Assembly: GCF_946885855.1 (NCBI RefSeq) | Contig: NZ_CAMPHH010000074.1 | Span: 1 to 13,267, forward strand | DNA length: 13,267 nucleotides | Reading direction: 5' to 3' | DNA from: an uncultured Actinotalea sp. | GTDB lineage: Bacteria > Actinomycetota > Actinomycetes > Actinomycetales > Cellulomonadaceae | The notes under the pieces: model-generated | What the model saw: only the letters and a program-made list of their open reading frames with translations | Told to the model about the DNA's origin: nothing | The model's database searches: none | In this document: positions 7,124-13,267 of the stretch, one piece after another | How positions within the stretch are numbered: the stretch's first letter is position 1 | How the letters are laid out: each line of letters begins with the position of its first letter | Position numbers and translations under genes: made by a program

Positions 7124-8086
7124 GTGCGCCTCCTGCTGACCGGCTCCAACGGCTTCGTCGGCGCCCGCATCGCCGCCGACGCGCGCGCCCGAGGCTGGCA
7201 CGTCGTCGGGCTGGGCCGGGCACCGCGCCCCGGGTCCGCGGTCGACGAGTACGTCCGGCACGACCTCGCCCGGCCGCTCCCGCACGACGCGGTCCGGGGC
7301 GGCGTGGACGCCGTCGTGCACTGCGCCGCGCTCGCCTCGCCGTGGGCGGCGCCGTCGGCGTTCGTCGCGGCCAACGTCGAGGGGACCCGGACCGTCGTGC
7401 GGTGGGCGCAGGACCACGGCGCCCCGCCGCTCGTCTACGTCTCGTCCTCCAGCGTGCTCTACCGCGACGAGCACCAGCTCGCCCTCACCGAGGAGTCGCC
7501 CGTCCCGGCGGACGAGGACCAGATCAACGTCTACTCCCGCACCAAGCGCGTGGGCGAGCGGATCGTGGCGCGGTACCCCGGACCCACGACCGTCGTGCGA
7601 CCGCGCGCCGTCTTCGGCGCCGGCGACACCGTCCTGCTGCCGCGGATCCTGCGCGCGGCCCGGCGTGGGGTGCTGCCCGTGCTCGAGCCACGCGACGGCC
7701 CCCCGGTCCTGTCCGACCTCGTCGAGGTCGACACCGTCGCGCACTACGTCACCGAGGCCCTCGAGCGCCGGGCCGAGGGCCTGTTCCACCTCACCAACGC
7801 CCAGACCGTCGAGCTCTACCCCTTCCTGCTCGCGCTCCTGGCCCGGCTGGGCGTGCGCCCGCGCCTGCGCCGCGTCCCGCCCGGGCTGGCGCTCGCCCTC
7901 GCCGGCGCCGCCGAGCGCGTCTCGGGGACCGTCCTGGGCTACCGCGAGCCGCCTCTGACCCGGTTCGGCGTCTCGGTGCTCGCGCGGTCCAAGACGTTCG
8001 ACGTCCGGCGCACGCTCGCGACCCTCGGCGACCCTGCCGTGAGCCTCGACGAGGGCGTCGAGCGCCTGGTCGCCGCGCATGCCTGA
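7124..8086 (+). CDS. NAD(P)-dependent epimerase/reductase, extended SDR family
   Basis: A 320-residue extended short-chain dehydrogenase/reductase. The Rossmann nucleotide-binding motif TGSNGFVG stands at 6-13, and the catalytic set is the serine run at 107-110 plus YSRTK (Tyr137, Lys141). An arginine after the second strand (Arg32) hints at NADP(H), but this is weak. The substrate-binding half resembles sugar-nucleotide epimerases and 3-beta-hydroxysteroid or 2-alkyl-3-ketoacid reductases (OleD-like), which cannot be told apart here. The frame is open further upstream, but GTG 7124 follows the glnA terminator and a TACCCT box and starts with a typical MRLLLTGSNG. It is the first gene of a tight operon and overlaps the next gene by 8 nt. 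Beside glycosyltransferases and a ketoacyl synthase, a role in reducing a keto lipid or making an activated sugar is plausible. Confidence 0.9.
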   Translation: MRLLLTGSNGFVGARIAADARARGWHVVGLGRAPRPGSAVDEYVRHDLARPLPHDAVRGGVDAVVHCAALASPWAAPSAFVAANVEGTRTVVRWAQDHGAPPLVYVSSSSVLYRDEHQLALTEESPVPADEDQINVYSRTKRVGERIVARYPGPTTVVRPRAVFGAGDTVLLPRILRAARRGVLPVLEPRDGPPVLSDLVEVDTVAHYVTEALERRAEGLFHLTNAQTVELYPFLLALLARLGVRPRLRRVPPGLALALAGAAERVSGTVLGYREPPLTRFGVSVLARSKTFDVRRTLATLGDPAVSLDEGVERLVAAHA

Positions 8087-9365
8087 CGACCGGGCCCGCC
8101 TCGCCTGGGGTCTGATCGGGCTGACGGCGGCCCTGCAGGGCCTCCGGCTGCTCGTCGCCGCCGACACGCTCGCGCGCGGCGACGTCGTGAGGCCGCCCGG
8201 CGCGGACCGCCGGCAGGAGGACGGGCAGGACCGCCGGCAGGACGGGCGCGAGGACGGTCCGATCACCGTGCTGGTCCCGATCCGCTCGGGCGACCCGCTG
8301 CTCGCCCCGACGCTCGCGGCCCAGGTCGACGCCCTCGACCGCGCGCACGTCCTCCTCCTCGTGGACGACGACGACGCCGCGGGCCACGCCGCCGCGCAGT
8401 CCGCCCGGACGCGGGCACCCCACCGCGTCGCGGTCCGCTCCTTCCCGCCGGCCGACCCGGGCACGAACCCCAAGGTGACCAAGCTCGCCGCGGCCCAGCC
8501 GGACGAGGGCGTCGTCGTGCTGCTCGACGACGACACCGTGCTGCCGCGCGCGGCCCTGACCCGGATGGTGGCCGCGCTCGCCCACGGGGACCTCGTGACC
8601 GGCATCCCGGTCTACCGGGAGCAGGGCACCGTCTGGGCGCGCCTGCTCGCCGCGTTCGTCAACGGCGGGGCGCTCCTGACCCACCCGGTGCTCGCGCGCA
8701 CGGGGCCGCCGGTGACGGTCAACGGGATGGCGCTCGTGTGCCGCGCGTCGACGCTCGCGCGCCTCGGCGGCCTGGCGAGCATCGCCCACGAGGTCTGCGA
8801 CGACTACGCGCTGGCCCGTCTCGTCCGGTCGGCCGGCGGCCGCATCGTGCAGACGACGGTCGCGCACCCCGTCGCGACGACCGTCGCCTCCCCGGGCGAG
8901 TACGCGCGCATCCAGCGGCGGTGGCTGCTCTTCGCCCAGCAGGTGGTGCGGGGTGACCTGTCGGCGGCCATGGTCGTCCTGGTGCTCGTGCCGTCAGCCC
9001 TGCCGCTCCTGGCCCTCGTCACCACGCTGGCCGCCCGGAGCCGCTCGGCGGTCGCGGGCGCCGTCGGTGTCGGGTTCGCCAAGGCGCTGGCGCTCCGGGT
9101 GCTGCGCCGGCGGCTCCACCCCGGGGCGGGGAGCCGCCGGGGCGTGCTCCTCGAGGTGGTGGCCGACGTCCTCACGCCGCTGCACCTCGCCCGTGCCGCC
9201 GTCGGCGGCCGTACCGCGGTGTCGTGGCGGGACCGGCAGGTCGTGACCGGCGACGACGGCGCGCCGGTGGCGGTCCGCGCCGCTCGCACCGCACCGGGCG
9301 CCGTGCACGCCCCTCGCACGGTGCCGTCCGCCGGACGGGCGCGGACCGCGGCGGCGCGGCCGTGA
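8079..9365 (+). CDS. Membrane glycosyltransferase, GT2/GT21-like (ceramide glucosyltransferase/HpnI type)
   Basis: A 428-residue membrane-bound inverting glycosyltransferase of the GT-A fold. An N-terminal helix (about 9-28) is followed by a polar repeat-rich linker (40-60) and the catalytic domain from about 61. The expected aspartate motifs are present: VDDDD at 95-99, the LLDDD segment with Asp150-152, and Asp241-Asp242 in VCDDYALARL. QRRW at 279-282 is the (Q/R)XXRW motif. The segment NPKV at 130-133 and VNGM at 214-217 are like GT21 enzymes, which glycosylate ceramide or other lipid acceptors. One or two helices follow at about 296-335. The tail after about 388 is Ala/Arg/Pro-rich and looks disordered. 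ATG 8079 overlaps the SDR stop by 8 nt, and the stop overlaps the next start as GTGA, so translation is coupled. A lipid acceptor is inferred from the family. Confidence 0.87.
   Translation: MPDDRARLAWGLIGLTAALQGLRLLVAADTLARGDVVRPPGADRRQEDGQDRRQDGREDGPITVLVPIRSGDPLLAPTLAAQVDALDRAHVLLLVDDDDAAGHAAAQSARTRAPHRVAVRSFPPADPGTNPKVTKLAAAQPDEGVVVLLDDDTVLPRAALTRMVAALAHGDLVTGIPVYREQGTVWARLLAAFVNGGALLTHPVLARTGPPVTVNGMALVCRASTLARLGGLASIAHEVCDDYALARLVRSAGGRIVQTTVAHPVATTVASPGEYARIQRRWLLFAQQVVRGDLSAAMVVLVLVPSALPLLALVTTLAARSRSAVAGAVGVGFAKALALRVLRRRLHPGAGSRRGVLLEVVADVLTPLHLARAAVGGRTAVSWRDRQVVTGDDGAPVAVRAARTAPGAVHAPRTVPSAGRARTAAARP
8204..8242. repeat. In-frame direct repeat in the glycosyltransferase linker
   Basis: The 15-nt sequence GGACCGCCGGCAGGA occurs at 8204-8218 and again at 8228-8242, a period of 24 nt (8 codons), followed by a partly similar stretch to about 8256. 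It encodes the Asp/Arg/Gln-rich linker with DRRQ twice (residues 43-60) between the first membrane helix and the catalytic domain. Copy changes would keep the frame. Confidence 0.72.
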
Positions 9366-10003
9366 CACCGCGGCAGTGGCTGCGGCGTCACGACCCGGCG
9401 GACCACCTCGCCGTCCCCGCCGACGACGTCGCCGTCTGGCTCACCGGGCAGAGCTCGTTCCGGCACAGCGGCCTCTCCGCCGCCCAGGACGCGCTCCTCG
9501 ACGTGCTCGCGGCGGACGGCTGGTCCACCGTGCGTGCCGGCCTGCCCTGGACGGCGACGGCCGTGCGGTCGCCGTACCGGTCGGAGCCGCTGCCGGTCGC
9601 CTCCGCCCGCAACGCCGCACAGTGGCTCGCCGCGCGCACCGACCCGACCTTCGGCGACGACGTCGCCCGGCACCTTGGCCCCGTGCTCGAGCGCACCCGG
9701 CGCCGACTCCTCGTCCTGTGCGGCAGCGCCGGGGCCGAGCTGCTGACGGTCGGTCTGCGCCGGCTGGACCCGGACGTCGCGCGGCCCAGCACGACCGTCC
9801 TGGCCCTGGGCCCCGTCGGGTCGCTGCCGGCGGACGTCGCCGTGCACGTCGTCCGGGGGCGGACCGACCTCCTCAGTCGCTGGGGGTGCCGCCGCCCGTC
9901 CGACACGGTGGTGCCGGGTGGCCACCTCGACTACGCGGCGTCCCCGGACGTCCGGCGCGTCCTGCTCGAGGTCGCCCGCGCCGCCCGCCGGAGCCACCCG
10001 TGA
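9362..10003 (+). CDS. Small alpha/beta-hydrolase-fold protein
   Basis: A 213-residue protein that I recognise only by fold. The pattern fits a lidless alpha/beta hydrolase. A first strand (VAVWLTGQSSF, 23-33) is followed by a helix and the GWSTVRAGLPW segment. The nucleophile elbow is LLVLCGSAGAELL with Ser122, the acid candidate is Asp169 in VVRGRTDLL, and the base candidate is His188 in PGGHLDYA. These are in the right order and spacing for a Ser-Asp-His triad. The elbow reads C-G-S-A-G rather than the plain G-X-S-X-G, so activity should be tested. No signal peptide or membrane helix is seen. GTG 9362 overlaps the previous stop as GTGA, and its own stop overlaps the next GTG the same way, so it sits between two glycosyltransferases in one operon. 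Esterase, deacylase, thioesterase or acyltransferase activity are all possible. Confidence 0.72.
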   Translation: MTPRQWLRRHDPADHLAVPADDVAVWLTGQSSFRHSGLSAAQDALLDVLAADGWSTVRAGLPWTATAVRSPYRSEPLPVASARNAAQWLAARTDPTFGDDVARHLGPVLERTRRRLLVLCGSAGAELLTVGLRRLDPDVARPSTTVLALGPVGSLPADVAVHVVRGRTDLLSRWGCRRPSDTVVPGGHLDYAASPDVRRVLLEVARAARRSHP

Positions 10004-11283
10004 CCGCGCCCGACAGCGCCGGGTCCCGTCCTCCGGGGCCTCGCGTCCTCCTCGTGGCGCCCCCGTTCAGCGGTCACCTCAACCCCCTGCTCACCCTCGG
10101 GACCGGGCTGCGCGCCCGGGGCATGGACGTCCGGGTCGCGACGGGCGCCGCGCGGGCCGGCCTGGTCCGGCACCACGGGTTCGCCGTCGACGTCCTGCTC
10201 CGCGACGACCCCGGTGCCCTCGAGCGCATCGCCGACACCGCCGGACCGGTCCGCAGCAGCCCCGTGCTCCTCGCACGCCAGCTGGCCGCCAACCTCGCGA
10301 TCCTCCCGGTGGCCCGGACCGAGATCGACGCGATCCTGCGGCGGGACCAGCCCGACGTCGTCCTGGCCGACTTCACCGCACCCGTCGCCGGCCTGGCCGC
10401 CGACGCCGCCGGGGTGCCGTGGCTGACGACGATGCCGACCCCGTTCGCCCTGGAGACGCGCACCGGGACGCCGTCGTACTGCGGCGGCTGGGGCCCGCCG
10501 CGCCACCTCGGGCACCGGCTGCGGGACGCGGCCGGACGCGCCGCGACCCGCACGACCAAGCGTGCGCTGCAGCGGGTCCTCGCCGCCCGGTTCCGTGCGG
10601 TGGGCACGGGTGTCTACCGGCCCGACGGCTCCGAGGCGGCCTACTCGCCGCACGGGATCCTCGGCCTCGGGATGCGCGAGCTGGAGCTCCCCCGCGACTG
10701 GCCCGCACACCTCGACCTCGTCGGACCGGTGACCGCGACCCCGGAGCCCTGGCCGGTGCCGCCGCGGCTGCCGGACGGACCTCTCGTGCTCGTCACCCTC
10801 GGCACCCACCTGCCCTGGGCCAAGCGCGAGCTCGTGCAGCAGGTCCGCGGCCTCGCCCGGGCGCTGCCGGGCCTCCGGTTCGTCGTCAGCCTCGGTGACC
10901 CCGCCCAGGCGCGGCCGGAGCCCCTCGAGGTGGTGGACGACGTCGTGGTGCACGCCCACCTGCCGTACGACGACGTCGTGCCGCGCTGCGCCGCCGTCGT
11001 CCACCACGGCGGGGCGGGCATCACCTACAGCGCCGTCCGGGCGGGCGTCCCGGCGCTGGTGTGCCCGCAGGACTACGACCAGTTCGACTTCGCGGCGCGG
11101 GTCGTGGCCGCGGGGGCCGGCTTGCGGGTGCGCCGCCTCGACGGGGGCGGGACGGCGCAGGCGCTGCGCCGGGTGCTCGCGCTGGAGCGCGCGGCGCTGG
11201 ACGGGCTCGCGGTCGCGGCGCGGCGGTACGACCCGGTCGGTGCCACCGAGCGGGCCATCCACCGCGTACTGACCCGCCGCTGA
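10000..11283 (+). CDS. Glycosyltransferase, GT1/MGT (UDP-glycosyltransferase-like) family
   Basis: A 427-residue GT-B glycosyltransferase of the kind that glycosylates lipids, macrolides or other hydrophobic small molecules from an activated sugar. The N-terminal acceptor domain begins with VLLVAPPFSGHLNPLLTLG; His26 is the expected catalytic base and Asp124 (VLADFTAPV) its likely partner. The C-terminal donor domain starts near 260 (PLVLVTLGTH) and has HHGGAG at 335-340 and PQDYDQFDFA at 356-365, where Asp360-Gln361 usually hold the sugar. These match the family's signature. The start GTG 10000 overlaps the hydrolase stop as GTGA. It is the last gene of the plus-strand operon. Having a GT21-like and a GT1-like enzyme in one operon suggests that two sugars, or two acceptors, are used. 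The sugar and acceptor are unknown. Confidence 0.93.
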   Translation: MTAPDSAGSRPPGPRVLLVAPPFSGHLNPLLTLGTGLRARGMDVRVATGAARAGLVRHHGFAVDVLLRDDPGALERIADTAGPVRSSPVLLARQLAANLAILPVARTEIDAILRRDQPDVVLADFTAPVAGLAADAAGVPWLTTMPTPFALETRTGTPSYCGGWGPPRHLGHRLRDAAGRAATRTTKRALQRVLAARFRAVGTGVYRPDGSEAAYSPHGILGLGMRELELPRDWPAHLDLVGPVTATPEPWPVPPRLPDGPLVLVTLGTHLPWAKRELVQQVRGLARALPGLRFVVSLGDPAQARPEPLEVVDDVVVHAHLPYDDVVPRCAAVVHHGGAGITYSAVRAGVPALVCPQDYDQFDFAARVVAAGAGLRVRRLDGGGTAQALRRVLALERAALDGLAVAARRYDPVGATERAIHRVLTRR

Positions 11284-11294
11284 GGACCGTCCGA

Positions 11295-11336
11295 GTCGGG
11301 TCACCCGTGTCGGGTCATCCGTGTCGGGTCATCCCG
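11295..11336. repeat. Three tandem 14-nt repeats between convergent operons
   Basis: GTCGGGTCACCCGT (11295-11308), GTCGGGTCATCCGT (11309-11322) and GTCGGGTCATCCCG (11323-11336) follow each other without a gap, with one or two changes per copy. They lie just after the glycosyltransferase stop, in the 103-nt space before the metallo-hydrolase stop. No function can be assigned. Confidence 0.85.
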
Positions 11337-11346
11337 CCTGCGGGGT
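11331..11346. terminator. Weak bidirectional hairpin between convergent operons
   Basis: ATCCCG-CCTG-CGGGGT forms a stem of six pairs (one a T-G wobble) with a 4-nt loop. It sits between two facing operons where a terminator is expected, but it is short and has no T-run on either strand. Confidence 0.35.
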
Positions 11347-11386
11347 CGCGGCGCGGACGCGCTACCCGCCGGGACGGAGCCAGCCC

Positions 11387-12271
11387 TCAGGCCTCCAGGG
11401 CCGCCCGGGCCGCTGCGATGCCGTCCGGGCAGTGGGAGGGCACCAGGAGGACGTCCGGACGGCGGCGGGCCAGCGCGCCGAGCGCGGCGAGCGTCCGCCG
11501 GTAGGCGCCCCAGTCGTGGGTGACCAGACGGGCCACCGGGTGCGGCAGCTCTCCGTCGGCGATCGCCTGCGAGGACCAGGCGGCGTCGCCCACGAGCAGC
11601 ACGTCCGCCCGGTGCGCCCGGACGAGGAGCCCGAGGTGACCGTCGGTGTGCCCGGGCAGGGGGACCACGAGCACGCTGCCGTCACCGAGGAGGTCGCGGG
11701 CCGGCGGCAGCGGGTGCAGGTCCGCCTCGGGGGCCAGCGGCAGGTCCGCGAGGTCCACCACGCGCTCGGGCAGGTCCGCGGGCAGCAGGGGCGGGAGGTA
11801 GCCCCGGCGCAGGCGCCCCAGGCCCCGGCGCGTCCGGTGCCGCCGCCAGGCGCGGGCGTCCAGCACCACCCGCGCCGCCGGCAGGTCGGCCAGCCCGGCC
11901 ACGTGGTCCGCGTGCAGGTGGCTCAGGACCACCGTGCCCACGTCGCCCGCGGCGAACCCGAGCCGCTCGAGCTGGGCGAGGGCGGTGTCCCCCGGCGCGA
12001 TCCGCGCCGGGAGCAGGCGACCGTACACGGCGTCGGGCAAGCGTCGCGTCGCGCTCCGGTAGCGCTCGGTGTAGCCGGTGTCGAGCAGGACGAGCCCGTG
12101 CGAGGAGTGCTCGACGACCGCCACGAGGCTCGGGAACTCCACCGGCGCCCACCCCGCACCGCGGCGCGCCACGGCGCCGGGGTGCCGGCACGACCCCGCG
12201 GTGAGCAGGGTCAGCCCGACCGTGCTGTGAGCCCCGTCGTGCTCCCTGGGGTGACCCCCGTCGCGCGCCAC
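11387..12271 (-). CDS. Metallo-beta-lactamase-fold hydrolase, AHL-lactonase-like
   Basis: A 294-residue MBL-fold metallohydrolase. The metal motif HLHADH is at 118-123, with further ligands expected at His208 (LPGHTDGH), Asp229 (LVGDAAW) and His280 (VPSHCP). This is a complete two-metal site. The segment VLLDTGYTERY near 61-71 and the overall spacing resemble N-acyl-homoserine-lactone lactonases and related lactonases or thioesterases. No signal peptide is obvious, so it should act in the cytoplasm. GTG 12271 begins 1 nt after the stop of the ketoacyl synthase and lacks its own ribosome site, so translation is probably coupled. About 18 polar residues precede the fold. Next to a FabH-like enzyme it more likely releases or hydrolyses an acyl thioester or lactone in the same pathway than quenches quorum signals, but this is inference. 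Confidence 0.88.
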   Translation of the reverse strand: MARDGGHPREHDGAHSTVGLTLLTAGSCRHPGAVARRGAGWAPVEFPSLVAVVEHSSHGLVLLDTGYTERYRSATRRLPDAVYGRLLPARIAPGDTALAQLERLGFAAGDVGTVVLSHLHADHVAGLADLPAARVVLDARAWRRHRTRRGLGRLRRGYLPPLLPADLPERVVDLADLPLAPEADLHPLPPARDLLGDGSVLVVPLPGHTDGHLGLLVRAHRADVLLVGDAAWSSQAIADGELPHPVARLVTHDWGAYRRTLAALGALARRRPDVLLVPSHCPDGIAAARAALEA

Positions 12272-12272
12272 G

Positions 12273-13267
12273 TCAGTACCGCAGCAGGACAGCGCCGACG
12301 GACAGCCCGGCGCCGGTCCCCAGCAGCAGGGCCGTGTCCCCGCGCCGCAGCCGCCCGGACGTCACCGCGTCGTGCAGCGCGGTGCCGACCGAGGCCGACA
12401 CCTGGTTCCCGTGCGTGGCGAGGACGTCGACGACGGCCTCGGCGGGCACCCCGACCTTCTCCTTGAGGTAGCGCATCCCCACGCCGCTGGCCTGGTGCGG
12501 GACGACGACGTCGACCTCGTGCAGGCCGACGCCGGTCTCCGCGACGAGCTCCGCCAGGAAGCCGGGCAGGCGGGTCACGACCTGGCGCAGCAGGGCCGGG
12601 CCGTCCATCCGGAACAGGTGCGCCAGGGGGTCGGCCGACGGCGTCGTCGCGTTCCACCGGGTCCCTCCGGCCTCGATCCGGCAGTGCTCCGCCCCGTCCG
12701 GCCACGTCGCGAAGCGCAGGCCCAGTACGGCCGACGGCTGCTCACAGGGACCCGACGAGGCGTCGTCGGCGGGTCCGAGGACGACGGCCGCCGCCCCGTC
12801 GCCGAACAGCGCGCTGGACTCCACGACGTCGTGGTCGAGTCCCTTGGACGCCACCTCGCTCGCGACCACCGCGACCCGGTCCCAGCGGCCGGCGGCGATG
12901 CCGAGGGTCGCGATCTCCAGGCCGGTGAGGAAGCCGATGCACGAGGCATTGACGTCGAACGCCTCCGTCCGGCCGCCCGGGACGCCGAGGTGGCGCAGGA
13001 CGAGGACCGCGGTCGTCGGCATGGGCTGCTCGGGGGCGACCCCGGCGACGACGACGGCGTCCAGGTCCGCCGTCCCGAGGGCGGCGGCACCGAGCGCCCC
13101 GCGCAGGGCGGACGCGGCCATGGCCGAGGACGTCTCCTCCGGGCCGGCCCAGCGCCGCTCGCGCACGCCCGAGCGCGCCTCGCTCGTCCCGGGCGGACGT
13201 CCGTGCAGCGCGTCCAGGTCCGCGGAGGTCACCCGGCGTGACGGCACGTGGACGCCCGTCCCCCTGT
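12273..13267 (-). CDS. Beta-ketoacyl-ACP synthase III-like (FabH/OleA-like) enzyme, extreme N-terminus beyond right edge
   Basis: A thiolase-fold condensing enzyme of the KAS III type, which joins an acyl-CoA to a malonyl- or acyl-thioester. All three catalytic residues are present: Cys in FDVNASCIGF (codon 12941-12939), His in VVPHQAS (codon 12497-12495) and Asn in THGNQVSAS (codon 12407-12405). The serine after HQA, where FabH has Asn, and the HGNQ context differ from housekeeping FabH, so a specialised role is likely. A GTG at 13247 could be taken as start, but the frame continues upstream as RGTGVHVPSRRVTSADL, which is the expected first strand (FabH has IIGTGSYLPE). The true start is therefore probably a few codons past the window edge. 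The gene is the upstream partner of the MBL-fold hydrolase. No acyl carrier protein or other fatty-acid gene is in view. Confidence 0.88.
   Translation of the reverse strand, partial: RGTGVHVPSRRVTSADLDALHGRPPGTSEARSGVRERRWAGPEETSSAMAASALRGALGAAALGTADLDAVVVAGVAPEQPMPTTAVLVLRHLGVPGGRTEAFDVNASCIGFLTGLEIATLGIAAGRWDRVAVVASEVASKGLDHDVVESSALFGDGAAAVVLGPADDASSGPCEQPSAVLGLRFATWPDGAEHCRIEAGGTRWNATTPSADPLAHLFRMDGPALLRQVVTRLPGFLAELVAETGVGLHEVDVVVPHQASGVGMRYLKEKVGVPAEAVVDVLATHGNQVSASVGTALHDAVTSGRLRRGDTALLLGTGAGLSVGAVLLRY

Noticed and set aside
11295..11336. CRISPR-like array
   Set aside because: The units are 14 nt, adjacent and without spacers, and there are no cas genes; this is a simple tandem repeat.
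11387..12271. Quorum-quenching lactonase as the main role of the MBL protein
   Set aside because: The motif set fits AHL lactonases, but the same motifs occur in many MBL hydrolases, and the coupling to a ketoacyl synthase argues for a pathway role. I keep it only as an alternative.
13245..13247. GTG at 13247 as the start of the ketoacyl synthase
   Set aside because: It would cut off the first strand GTGVHVP, which is expected in KAS III enzymes and is encoded in frame up to the window edge.
7124..13267. Classical oleABCD olefin cluster
   Set aside because: The FabH-like enzyme and the SDR resemble OleA and OleD, but no OleC-type ligase is present. The alpha/beta hydrolase has a serine where OleB uses aspartate, and the glycosyltransferases are not part of that pathway.

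Overview
The window looks like the chromosome of a high-GC actinobacterium. GC content is well above 70 %, GTG starts are common, and the order lipB - lipA - DUF4191 membrane protein - RDD membrane protein - glnA is a conserved actinobacterial block (Mycobacterium tuberculosis carries the same order around Rv2217-Rv2220). I would guess Micrococcales (Cellulomonas-like), but the genus cannot be fixed from the sequence alone.

Left part (1-2095): an MMPL/RND-family membrane transporter on the minus strand, cut by the left edge, is divergent from a MarR-type repressor. The short region between them holds a perfect 14-bp palindrome that covers the transporter start codon and touches a TATGAT -10 box, so a self-regulated efflux or lipid-export pair is likely. 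Middle part (2143-6993): lipB and lipA supply protein-bound lipoate. They are followed by a two-helix DUF4191 protein, a convergent RDD-family membrane protein, and the type I glutamine synthetase glnA. glnA has a good four-element GlnR-type box upstream and a perfect 16-bp stem terminator downstream.

Right part (7124-13267): an accessory cluster in two convergent operons. The plus-strand operon is an extended SDR, a GT21-like membrane glycosyltransferase, a small lidless alpha/beta-hydrolase-like protein and a GT1/MGT-type glycosyltransferase, all joined by 4-8 nt start/stop overlaps. The minus-strand operon is a FabH-like ketoacyl synthase (running off the right edge) followed after 1 nt by an AHL-lactonase-like metallo-beta-lactamase-fold hydrolase. 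Together they have the parts for making, reducing, trimming and glycosylating an acyl or ketoacyl product. This is the part of the window most likely to be an undescribed pathway; its product is unknown.

A feature shared across the window is a TANNNT -10 box placed 6-8 nt before the start codon, with no Shine-Dalgarno at the usual distance, for five genes (lipB, lipA, DUF4191, RDD, SDR). This suggests leaderless mRNAs and helps fix their start codons. Short tandem repeats lie between lipB and lipA (10-nt unit), inside the membrane glycosyltransferase gene (24-nt period) and between the two convergent operons (14-nt unit). No tRNA, rRNA, CRISPR array, insertion sequence or attachment site was seen.
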